From: Micromonospora sp. C28SCA-DRY-2
GTDB lineage: Bacteria; Actinomycetota; Actinomycetes; Mycobacteriales; Micromonosporaceae
Length of the DNA: 64,000 nt
Direction of reading: 5' to 3'
Assembly (NCBI RefSeq): GCF_030519475.1
Contig: NZ_JAUMKD010000006.1
Location: 186,001 to 250,000 of the forward strand
Under the pieces are notes generated by a model that saw only the letters and a list, made by a program, of their open reading frames with translations, was not told the origin of the DNA and made no database searches. A program made the position numbers and the translations under genes. This document shows, one piece after another, positions 25,401 to 33,416 of this stretch. Position 1 is the stretch's first letter, and every line of letters begins with the position of its first letter.

Positions 25401-27186
25401 CGCCGACGACATCCAGATCAAGATGGCGCAGGGCGCCAAGCCCGGCGAGGGCGGGCAGCTGCCCGGCAACAAGGTCTGGCCGTGGATCGCGCGTACCCGG
25501 CACGCCACCCCGGGCGTCGGCCTGATCTCCCCGCCGCCGCACCACGACATCTACTCCATCGAGGACCTCGCCCAGCTGGTGCACGACCTGAAGTGCGTCA
25601 ACCCGGCCGCCCGGGTGCACGTCAAGCTGGTCAGCGAGGTCGGCGTGGGCACCGTGGCGGCGGGCGTGGCGAAGCTCAAGGCCGACGTCATCCTGATCTC
25701 CGGCCACGACGGCGGCACCGGCGCGTCCCCGCTGAACTCGCTCAAGCACGCCGGCACCCCGTGGGAGCTGGGGCTGGCCGAGGCGCAGCAGACGCTGCTG
25801 CTCAACAAGCTGCGCGACCGGGTCACCGTGCAGGTCGACGGCCAGCTCAAGACCGGCCGGGACGTGCTGATCGCGGCGCTGCTCGGCGCCGAGGAGTTCG
25901 GCTTCGCCACCGCCCCGCTGATCGTCGAGGGCTGCGTGATGATGCGGGTCTGTCACCTGGACACCTGTCCGGTCGGCATCGCCACCCAGAACCCGGTGCT
26001 GCGGGAACGCTTCACCGGCAAGCCGGAGTTCGTGGAGAACTTCTTCCTCTTCCTCGCCGAGGAGGTCCGCGGCTACCTGGCCGAGCTGGGCTTCCGGTCG
26101 ATCGAGGAGGCGATCGGGCACGCCGAACTGCTCGACGTCACCCCGGCGATCGAGCACTGGAAGGCCGGCGGCCTCGACCTCACCCCCGTGCTGCACCTGC
26201 CGGAGCTGCCGGCCGGCGCCGCCCGGCGGGGCGTCCGCGCCCAGGACCACGGCCTGGAGCTGGCCCTGGACAACGAGCTGATCGCCCTGGCCGAGCCGGC
26301 GCTGACCGCCGGCACCCCGGTACGGGTCGAGGTGGCGGTGCGCAACGAGCACCGCAGCGTCGGCGCGATGCTGGGCGGCGAGGTGACCCGCCGCTACGGC
26401 GGGGCCGGCCTCCCCGCCGACACCATCGAGTTCACCCTGCGCGGCACCGCCGGCCAGTCGTTCGGCGCGTTCCTGCCGCGCGGGGTCACCCTGCGGCTGC
26501 ACGGCGACGCCAACGACTACGTCGGCAAGGGCCTCTCCGGCGGGCGGCTGGTCGTCCGGCCGGACGCCGCCGCGCCGTTCGTGGACGGTGACGCCGCGCC
26601 GGGAGACCGGGCCGAGGACCAGATCATCGCCGGCAACACCATCCTGTACGGGGCCACCGCCGGCGAGGTCTTCCTGCGCGGCCGGGTGGGGGAGCGGTTC
26701 GCGGTGCGCAACTCCGGCGCGGCGGCCGTCGTCGAGGGCGTCGGCGACCACGGCTGCGAGTACATGACCGGCGGCACCGTGGTGGTGCTCGGTCCCACCG
26801 GCCGCAACTTCGCCGCCGGCATGTCCGGCGGCACCGCCTTCGTCTGGCAGCTCGACCGGCGTCGGGTCAACACCGAGCTGGTCGACCTGGCGCCGCTGTC
26901 GGAGGAGGAGCAGGCCGTGCTGCACGAGCTGGTGCAGCGGCACTTCGCCGAGACCGACTCGGCGGTCGCCGAGGAGCTGCTCAAGCGCTGGCCGGAGGCG
27001 GTGGCGGAGTTCACCGCGGTGGTGCCCCGGGACTACCGCCGGGTGCTGGAGATCATGCGGGCCGCCGAAGCCGCCGGCCGCGACGTCGACGACGCGGTGA
27101 TGACCGCCCTGGCGGCACCGGGTCCGTCGTCCGTTACGACCACGCCCGTGCAGCGGGCGGCGGCCCAGGAGGTGGCTCGTGCCTGA
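22495..27186 (+). CDS. gltB: Glutamate synthase (NADPH) large subunit
   Basis: GltB makes two glutamates from glutamine and 2-oxoglutarate, with electrons from GltD. The 1563-residue protein has a propeptide and the glutaminase nucleophile Cys34 in [17 protein letters not shown] (exposed by processing), the amidotransferase core ([38 protein letters not shown]), and the central domain. The FMN/synthase domain contains [20 protein letters not shown] and [13 protein letters not shown], the 3Fe-4S cysteines are in [15 protein letters not shown], and a C-terminal GXGXG beta-helix is present. The GTG at 22495 follows GACAGGAGG. About 150 bp of leader separate it from the divergent GNAT gene. It overlaps gltD by 8 bp. 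Confidence 0.97.
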   Translation: [1563 protein letters not shown]

Positions 27187-28684
27187 CCCGAACGGTTTCC
27201 TGCGCTACAACCGGCGGCTGCCGGCCCGGCGGCCGGTGCCGGTGCGGATCAGCGACTGGCGGGAGGTCTACCCGCCGGCCGGCGAGGAGCTGATCCGTGA
27301 GCAGGCCACCCGGTGCATGGACTGCGGCATCCCGTTCTGCCACGACGGCTGCCCGCTGGGCAACCGCATCCCGGACTGGAACGACCTGGTCCGCACCGGC
27401 AACTGGGACGCGGCGGTGGAGTCGCTGCACGCCACCAACAACTTCCCGGAGTTCACCGGCCGGCTCTGCCCGGCGCCCTGCGAGGCCGCCTGCGTGCTCG
27501 GCATCGCCGGCGGTGAGCCGGTCACCATCAAGCAGGTCGAGGTGGAGATCGCCGACGCGGCCGTCGCGCGCGGGCTGGTGCCGCGCCCGGTGCCCGCGCC
27601 GTCCGGGCGGTCGGTCGCCGTGGTCGGCTCCGGGCCCGCCGGTCTGGCCGCCGCCCAGCAGTTGGTCCGCGCCGGTCACGCGGTGACCGTGTACGAGCGC
27701 GACGACGCGCTCGGCGGTCTGCTCCGGTACGGCATCCCCGACTTCAAGCTGGAGAAGGAGCACATCGACCGGCGGCTGGCCCAGCTCGCCGCCGAGGGGG
27801 TGCGGTTCCGCACCGGGGTGAACGTGGGCGTGGACGTGACCGCCGAGCAGTTGCGCGCCGAGCACGACGCGGTGCTGCTGGCCTGCGGCGCGTTGCAGGG
27901 CCGGGACACCCCGGAGACGCCGGGGCGGCAGCTGCGCGGCGTGCACCAGGCGATGGCGCACCTGGTCGCGGCGAACCGGGTGGTCGCGGCCACCGGCGAG
28001 GGGCGGCCCGCGCTCGCCGTGCTGCCGGACGGCACGCCGATCGACGCCGCCGGCAAGCACGTGGTCATCATCGGCGGCGGCGACACCGCTGCCGACTGCC
28101 TCGGCGTGGCGCACCGGCAGGGCGCCGCCGGCGTCCACCAGCTGGACCTCTACCCGCAGCCACCGCAGGCCCGGGACGAGGCGCGCGACCCGTGGCCCAC
28201 CTGGCCGTGGATCCTGCGCACCTACCCGGCGCACGAGGAGGGCGGCGAGCGGGTCTTCGCGGTGGCGGTGCAGGAGTTCGTCGACGACGGCACCGGCGCG
28301 GTCCGCGCGGTCCGGATCGCCGAGGTGACCGTGGAGAAGCGGGACGGCCGCCGGATCGTCACCGCGCTGCCCGGCACCCAGCGGGAACTCCCGGCGGACC
28401 TGGTGCTGCTGGCGATCGGCTTCGAGGGCACCGAGGAGCAGCCGTTGCTGGCGCAGCTCGGGGTGAGCCGCAACGCCCGCGGCGCGGTGGACGCCCGGCC
28501 GGACTGGCAGACCGGCGCGGACGGGGTCTTCGTCGCCGGCGACATGCACCGGGGCGCCTCGCTGATCGTCTGGGCGATCGCCGAGGGCCGCGCCGCGGCG
28601 GCCGCCATCCACGCCTACCTCGGTGCCCCCGGAGCCCTGCCCGCTCCGGTGCACCCGGCCACCGAACCGCTCGCCGCCCGCTGA
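27179..28684 (+). CDS. gltD: Glutamate synthase small subunit
   Basis: GltD passes electrons from NADPH through FAD and Fe-S clusters to GltB. The 501-residue protein has the two N-terminal cysteine clusters (CMDCGIPFCHDGCPLGN; CPAPCEAACVLG), the FAD-binding VAVVGSGPAGLAAAQQLVRA (about residues 142-161), and the NADPH-binding VVIIGGGDTAADCLG. The closing FAD motif is GVFVAGDMHRGASLIVWAIA. The GTG at 27179 lies inside the end of gltB with AGGAGG ahead of it. A strong terminator follows. Confidence 0.97.
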   Translation: MPDPNGFLRYNRRLPARRPVPVRISDWREVYPPAGEELIREQATRCMDCGIPFCHDGCPLGNRIPDWNDLVRTGNWDAAVESLHATNNFPEFTGRLCPAPCEAACVLGIAGGEPVTIKQVEVEIADAAVARGLVPRPVPAPSGRSVAVVGSGPAGLAAAQQLVRAGHAVTVYERDDALGGLLRYGIPDFKLEKEHIDRRLAQLAAEGVRFRTGVNVGVDVTAEQLRAEHDAVLLACGALQGRDTPETPGRQLRGVHQAMAHLVAANRVVAATGEGRPALAVLPDGTPIDAAGKHVVIIGGGDTAADCLGVAHRQGAAGVHQLDLYPQPPQARDEARDPWPTWPWILRTYPAHEEGGERVFAVAVQEFVDDGTGAVRAVRIAEVTVEKRDGRRIVTALPGTQRELPADLVLLAIGFEGTEEQPLLAQLGVSRNARGAVDARPDWQTGADGVFVAGDMHRGASLIVWAIAEGRAAAAAIHAYLGAPGALPAPVHPATEPLAAR

Positions 28685-28706
28685 CCGGTCGCGACGCCGG
28701 ATCCGG

Positions 28707-28740
28707 GCCGGAAGCGGCCCCCGCGGGGGCCGCTTCCGGC
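28707..28740 (+). terminator. Terminator after gltBD
   Basis: GCCGGAAGCGGCCCCC (28707-28722) and its exact complement GGGGGCCGCTTCCGGC (28725-28740) form a perfect 16-bp stem 22 bp after the gltD stop. No U-tract follows. Confidence 0.85.
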
Positions 28741-28995
28741 GCCCGATCGGCGGTCGCGGCGACGGCGTCGGGCGGCGGAAGTCCGGTCGGCCGTCCGGGC
28801 CGGTGGCCCGGTCGATCGGGGGAGGTGCCGGGGACCGGACGGCTGCCCGGTTTCTCCCGGTCTGCGGCCCGCTGCGACGGCGGCTGGTGAACCCCCTCAC
28901 CAACAGCGGCGGATCGGTTTGCCGGCCGCCAGACTTGGCGACCGCCGAACCACCGAGCGGGTCGGCGTCGTCCGTCGCCGTCGTACGGGGAGGTC

Positions 28996-30528
28996 GTGGC
29001 CGTGGGTGCCACGTTCGCAGCGCTGCGCCACCGCAACTACCGGATCTGGGCCGCTGCCGGGTTCGTGTCAGTGGTCGGCACCTGGATGCAGGTGCTCGGG
29101 GTCAACTGGTACGTGCTCGCCGAGACCCGCTCGGCGACCTCGATGGGCCTCGCCGTCCTCCTCCAGGCCCTGCCCACGCTGCTGCTCAGCGTCTGGGGCG
29201 GGGCGCTGGCCGACCGGCTGCGGGCCAAGCCGCTGCTGATCGCCGCGCAGGCGGCGCACGCGGCACTGGCCGCCGGGCTGGCGGTGGTGGCCGTCACCGG
29301 CGCCGGCGGCCTGCCGGCGATCTACGCGATCTCGCTGGCCACCGGCGCGGTCTCGGCGATCGAGGGACCGGTGATGGGCCGCTGGACGTCGACCCTGGTG
29401 GACCGGGAGAGCCTGGGCAACGCGCTCGCGCTCGGATCGCTCACCCACTCCGCCGGCCGCATCCTGGGCATGAGCGCCGGTGCCGTGCTGGTCGCCGCCG
29501 TCGGCCCGGCCCTGCTCTTCGCGATCAACGCGGCCAGCTTCGTCGCGGTGCTGGTCGCGCTGTTCGCCGTACGGGAGCGGGAGCTGCACACCGACGAGCC
29601 GGCGGCCGACGCGGAGCCCGCGGACGGCGGCATCCGGGCCGGCTTCCGCTACCTGCTGCGCCAGCCGGTGGTGCTGGTCGCGCTGGCCCTGTCGTTCGTG
29701 CTCGGCAGCCTCGGGCGCAACTACCAGGTCACCATGGCGGCGATGAGCGACGGGCCGCTGGGCGGCGGCGCGGCCGGCTACGGACTGCTGTCCACGGTCT
29801 TCGCGGTGGGCACGGTGCTCGGCGCGTTCGTCGCGGCCCGCCGCCGGCACCTGGGCTACGGGGTCCTGGTCGGTGCGGGGCTGCTGGCCAGCACGCTGCA
29901 GATCGGCGCCGGCCTGGCGCCGAGCACGCTGGGCTTCGCCGCGGTGATCCTGCCGATCGCCGCCGCCGCGGTGGTCATCGACACCACCGTCGGTACCCGG
30001 GCCCAGCTCGACACCGACTACGCGATGCGCGGGCGGGTGCTGGCCGCGCTGGCGGTCACCGGCTCGGTCTCCGCCGCGGTCGGCGCCCCGCTGCTCGGCT
30101 GGCTCTCCGAGCAGGCCGGCCCCCGGCAGACGCTGGTGCTGGCCGGCGCGGCCACGGCGGTCGCCACCGCGGTGGCCGGGGTGGCGTTGGACGGGCTGCG
30201 AGGCCGTCGCCTGCACGGGCGGATCACCCGCGCGCTGGCCGCGCCCCGGGTGCGCCGGGCCGCCTCGACCGCCGCCCGGGTCGTCCGGCCCGCGTCGACG
30301 GTGGTCCGCCCGGTGCCGGTCGCCGCCGTCCGCCCGGTGGGTGGCGTCCCCACCGCCCGCTGGGCACCGCCCCGGCCGCACGGCGCCCGGCTGCGCCCGC
30401 CGGCCGACGAGTACGCCGCCGGCGCCCCGCGCCGGGCCCGCCGCCGCCCCGGTTTCGCCGCCGCGTCCCACCCGGCCGGCCCCCCGGTCGCCTGCGCCCG
30501 CTCCACCCCCGCCCCCGAACCCCGCTAA
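28996..30528 (+). CDS. MFS transporter (MFS_3 / enterobactin-exporter-like)
   Basis: The 510-residue membrane protein has about twelve helices and the MFS_3 pattern: FAALRHRNYRIWAAAGFVSV at the start, WGGALADRLRAKPLLIAAQA as motif A, and an internal loop with charged ERELHTDEP. Members export siderophores, antibiotics or similar molecules by proton antiport; the substrate here is unknown. The last 80 residues are a cytoplasmic Arg/Pro-rich tail. The GTG at 28996 follows GGGGAGGT. The gene is alone, after a 255-bp gap behind the gltBD terminator in which I see no gene. Confidence 0.88.
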   Translation: MAVGATFAALRHRNYRIWAAAGFVSVVGTWMQVLGVNWYVLAETRSATSMGLAVLLQALPTLLLSVWGGALADRLRAKPLLIAAQAAHAALAAGLAVVAVTGAGGLPAIYAISLATGAVSAIEGPVMGRWTSTLVDRESLGNALALGSLTHSAGRILGMSAGAVLVAAVGPALLFAINAASFVAVLVALFAVRERELHTDEPAADAEPADGGIRAGFRYLLRQPVVLVALALSFVLGSLGRNYQVTMAAMSDGPLGGGAAGYGLLSTVFAVGTVLGAFVAARRRHLGYGVLVGAGLLASTLQIGAGLAPSTLGFAAVILPIAAAAVVIDTTVGTRAQLDTDYAMRGRVLAALAVTGSVSAAVGAPLLGWLSEQAGPRQTLVLAGAATAVATAVAGVALDGLRGRRLHGRITRALAAPRVRRAASTAARVVRPASTVVRPVPVAAVRPVGGVPTARWAPPRPHGARLRPPADEYAAGAPRRARRRPGFAAASHPAGPPVACARSTPAPEPR

Positions 30529-30573
30529 CCAACCCGCCCCTCCGGCCCGCCCCTCCGACCCGCCCGCCACTGC

Positions 30574-30636
30574 CGTTGATCATGAGGTTGGCGGCGGTCG
30601 CGTCGGCGTGTCGCACCGCCAACCTCATGATCAACG
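30574..30636. repeat. Perfect 21-bp inverted repeat between convergent genes
   Basis: CGTTGATCATGAGGTTGGCG plus G (30574-30594) and its exact complement (30616-30636) bracket a 21-nt loop. It lies between the MFS gene and the M1 peptidase gene, which converge. I recall GTTGATCATGAGGTTGGC-type palindromes as frequent between Micromonospora genes, suggesting a REP-like dispersed element that may also terminate transcription both ways. Confidence 0.8.
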
Positions 30637-30658
30637 AGCCGGGCCCGGGCCCGGGCCC

Positions 30659-30679
30659 GGGGTGGGGGTGGGGGTGGGG
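30659..30679 (+). other. G-quadruplex motif with single-base loops
   Basis: Four G-runs of 4, 5, 5 and 4 separated by single T residues lie directly past the stop codon of the M1 peptidase gene (on its template strand), just after a GGGCCC repeat run (30641-30660). Such one-base-loop motifs form very stable parallel quadruplexes in vitro. Confidence 0.7.
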
Positions 30680-32233
30680 TTAGTGGGTTAGGAGGGTGTG
30701 GGAGGTGTGGATGTGGGGCCAGGACTTGGGTTGGGTGGGTGGGGTGGTCTTGCGGGCAGTGGTGGGGAGGTCGGGGCGGGTGGGGGTGAGTAGCCAGGTG
30801 GTCAGGAGGTCGTCCAGGTCTAGGCCGGAGATCCGCTCGGCGAGGGCCTGGAACTGCTCGATGCTCGCGTTGCCGTGCCGGTGCTCGGCGGTCCAGGCCG
30901 GCAGGATCGCGAAGAACGCGTCGTCGCCGACGGCCAGCCGGAGCTGGTGCAGCGCCATCGCGCCCCGGTCGTAGACGGCGTCGTCGAAGATCCGGTTCGG
31001 GCCGGGCTCACCCGGCGGCACCTGCCAGAACTCGTCGTCGGCCGGGTAGCTGGCGTAGGTGAAGTCGAACAGTTCCTGCGCGGTGCCCTCGCCCTGCTCC
31101 TCCGACCAGAGCCACTCGGCGTAGGTGGCGAAGCCCTCGTTGAGCCAGATGTCGCTCCAGTCGGCCACCGAAACCGAGTCGCCGAACCACTGGTGGGCGT
31201 TCTCGTGCACCACCACGTAGGTGTTGGCGCCGCGACGCCAGAAGCCCGGGCCGTACACCGAGCGGGTCTGCGTCTCCAGCGCGAAGCCGATGCCGTCGAC
31301 CGGCCCGGCCACCCCGCCCTGCGCCTCGAACGGGTACGGGCCGAAGATCCCGCTGGCCCACTCGACGATCTCGGCGGTGCGCTCGATGCTGGCCCGCGCG
31401 GCCGGCCCCAGCTCGCCCAGCGTGGTGCTGTACGCGTTCACCACCGGCTGGCCGTTCGGCGCGGTGTCGCTGACGATGTCGTACTGGCCGATGGCGAGGA
31501 AGGCCAGGTAGGTGGCGGTCGGCGAGGTGGTGCGCCAGCTCCACCGGGTGCGGTTGCCGGCCTCGGCGACCGGCGGCCGCGGCTGGACGCCATTGCTGAT
31601 CACCTCGACGCCGGTGGGCACCGAGACCGAGATGTCGTAGGTGGCCTTGTCCGTCGGGTGGTCGTTGCTGGGGAACCACCACCAGGCCGACTCCGGCTCG
31701 TTCACCGCCATCGCCCCGTCGTCGGTACGGGTCCAGCCGGTGTAGCCGCCCACCAGCGTCTCGGACGGTACGCCCGAGTAGCGCACCACCACGGTGAGCT
31801 GCTGGCCGGCGGTCACCGCCCGGCGCGGGGTGACCACCAGCTCGTGCACCCCCTCGCGGGTGGCGGTGGCCTGCCAGCCGTTGACCCGTACCGAGTCGAC
31901 GTCGAGCAGGAAGTCGAGGTTGAACCGGGACAGGTCCCGGGTGGCCCGGGCCAGGATGGTGGTGGTGCCGGTGAGCAGGTCGGTCTGCGGGTCGTAGCGC
32001 AGCCGGACGTCGTAGTGCTCGACGTCGTAGCCGCCGTTGCCGTAGTCGGGGAAGTAGCTGTCACCGAGCCCTGGACCGCCGGGTTGCGGCGCGGCGGTGG
32101 GCAGGACCGGCCGACCCCAGCCCGGTAGGGCGGCGTGGCCGGGGGTGCCGGCGACCAGGGTGCCGGCGGTGGTGACGGTCAGGGCGGCGATGGCCGCCGT
32201 GAGCGCTCGTCGCACGGGGTGGACTCCCTCCAT
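30680..32233 (-). CDS. Secreted M1 family metallopeptidase (aminopeptidase N-like)
   Basis: The 517-residue protein begins with a Sec signal peptide (RRALTAAIAALTVTTAGTLV, cleavage near GHAA). It has the M1 N-terminal beta domain (DVEHYDVRLRYDPQTDLLTG), and the zinc site HENAH at residues 343-347 with the third ligand Glu366 in WLNEGFATYAEW. A catalytic Tyr would lie further on (YDRGAM). It lacks the long helical C-terminal domain of full aminopeptidases, like other short secreted actinobacterial M1 enzymes. The C-terminus is a Thr/Pro/His-rich tail (TPPTQPKSWPHIHTSHT). The start at 32233 is a GTG. Confidence 0.9.
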   Translation of the reverse strand: MEGVHPVRRALTAAIAALTVTTAGTLVAGTPGHAALPGWGRPVLPTAAPQPGGPGLGDSYFPDYGNGGYDVEHYDVRLRYDPQTDLLTGTTTILARATRDLSRFNLDFLLDVDSVRVNGWQATATREGVHELVVTPRRAVTAGQQLTVVVRYSGVPSETLVGGYTGWTRTDDGAMAVNEPESAWWWFPSNDHPTDKATYDISVSVPTGVEVISNGVQPRPPVAEAGNRTRWSWRTTSPTATYLAFLAIGQYDIVSDTAPNGQPVVNAYSTTLGELGPAARASIERTAEIVEWASGIFGPYPFEAQGGVAGPVDGIGFALETQTRSVYGPGFWRRGANTYVVVHENAHQWFGDSVSVADWSDIWLNEGFATYAEWLWSEEQGEGTAQELFDFTYASYPADDEFWQVPPGEPGPNRIFDDAVYDRGAMALHQLRLAVGDDAFFAILPAWTAEHRHGNASIEQFQALAERISGLDLDDLLTTWLLTPTRPDLPTTARKTTPPTQPKSWPHIHTSHTLLTH

Positions 32234-32350
32234 CGGGGTGTTCGCACGGTCAACCTAATCGACGCATGTGAACATGTCGCGTCCGCCATGCCGCCGCGCC
32301 ACGGGGTCGGACGTTTCCGTCCCGGGATGGCGGCGACGGTTCCCCTGATG

Positions 32351-32360
32351 GAAATATTTC
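32351..32360. promoter_or_regulatory. GAAATATTTC palindrome between divergent secreted-enzyme genes
   Basis: The perfect 10-bp palindrome stands out as A/T-rich in a G/C-rich gap and is followed by TAGCAT and TAGTAA hexamers that may be -10 elements for the lipase gene at 32452. It resembles GAAA..TTTC elements described upstream of actinomycete extracellular hydrolase genes; binding by a repressor is inference. Confidence 0.35.
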
Positions 32361-32451
32361 GATAGCATTACCGGCTAGTAACAACTGTCACAACCCTGGC
32401 CACGCGCGCGGTCACAGGGCCCCACCACCTGAGTCCTGTGGAGGTCCCGTC

Positions 32452-33252
32452 ATGCCCCACCGCCCGCTGGCCCGCGCCCTGGCCGCGCTGGTCGCCCTGC
32501 TCACCGCCGCTCTCGGCGCGGTGTTCCTGCCCGCCCCCGCGCAGGCCGCCGCCACCGTCAACTACGTCGCCCTCGGCGACTCCTACTCCTCCGGGGTGGG
32601 CGCCGGCCCGTACGACTGGTCCGGCTGCCTGCGCAGCCAGAAGTCGTACGCCCCGCTCTGGGCCGCGTCCCACGCGGTGACCAGCTTCCGGTTCGCCGCC
32701 TGCGGCGGCGCGGTCACCGCCGACGTCATCGCCGACCAGGTCGCCGCGCTCTCCAGCACGACCACCATGGTCACCATCACCATCGGCGGCAACGACGCCG
32801 GCTTCGCCGACGTGATCACCAGTTGCCGGTTCGGCAGCACCTCGACCTGCACCGACGCGGTCAACGACGCGAAGGCGTTCGCCACCGCGACGCTGCCCGG
32901 CCGGCTCGACGCCACGTACGCCGCGATCCGGCAGCGGGCGCCGAACGCCCGGCTGATCGTGCTCGGCTACCCGCGGCTGTTCGAGACCACCAGCTGCGGC
33001 TGGCTGGCGATGAGCGTCTACAAGCGCACCATCCTCAACGAGGCCGCCGACCTGCTCGCCACCGTCATCGCCGGCCGGGCGGGCGCCGCCGGGGCCACCT
33101 TCGTCGACACCCGCCCGTACTTCGCCGGGCACGGGGTCTGCGGCGCCGACCCGTGGATCCGCGACGTCAGCGGGGTGATCGAGGCGTACCACCCGGACGC
33201 CGACGGCTACCGGTACGGCTACCTGCCCGCGCTGACCTCCGTCACCGGCTGA
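32452..33252 (+). CDS. Secreted SGNH/GDSL lipase-esterase
   Basis: The 266-residue enzyme has a signal peptide (ALAALVALLTAALGAVFLPA, cleavage after AQA near residue 33) and the SGNH blocks: block I YVALGDSYSSG with nucleophile Ser44, block III ITIGGNDAGF with Asn, and block V EAYHPDADGY with the catalytic His near the C-terminus. Six cysteines could form three disulfides as in Streptomyces scabies esterase and S. rimosus lipase. The ATG at 32452 follows GGAGGT. It is divergent from the M1 peptidase. Confidence 0.92.
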   Translation: MPHRPLARALAALVALLTAALGAVFLPAPAQAAATVNYVALGDSYSSGVGAGPYDWSGCLRSQKSYAPLWAASHAVTSFRFAACGGAVTADVIADQVAALSSTTTMVTITIGGNDAGFADVITSCRFGSTSTCTDAVNDAKAFATATLPGRLDATYAAIRQRAPNARLIVLGYPRLFETTSCGWLAMSVYKRTILNEAADLLATVIAGRAGAAGATFVDTRPYFAGHGVCGADPWIRDVSGVIEAYHPDADGYRYGYLPALTSVTG

Positions 33253-33323
33253 GCCGTACCACCGGCGGCGGCCGGCGCTCCACCCGGAGCGTCGGCCGCC
33301 CCGGCCGGCGGCGGTCCGCCGCA

Positions 33324-33341
33324 GTGTCGGCGAGCCGACAC
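33324..33341. terminator. Hairpin after the SGNH lipase gene
   Basis: GTGTCGGC-GA-GCCGACAC forms a perfect 8-bp arm pair 70 bp past the lipase stop and 75 bp before the next gene; further GC-rich stems precede it. Confidence 0.5.
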
Positions 33342-33416
33342 CGGCCCCGTCCGCGACCGTCGCGGCCCAGCTCAGTTAGGCGTCGCGGGGACCGGACGTC
33401 GGCGACGGGAGCAACG

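Noticed and set aside
22414..26943. A 1509-codon open frame antisense to gltB
   Set aside because: It is a G+C-driven shadow of gltB: the composition is His/Gln/Gly/Arg-rich with no domain, and the sense frame is an undoubted glutamate synthase.
32823..33416. N-terminal extension of the FtsK-like protein overlapping the SGNH lipase
   Set aside because: The upstream part of this frame is the out-of-frame shadow of the lipase gene; the GTG at 33417 with its own GGGAG is the sensible start.
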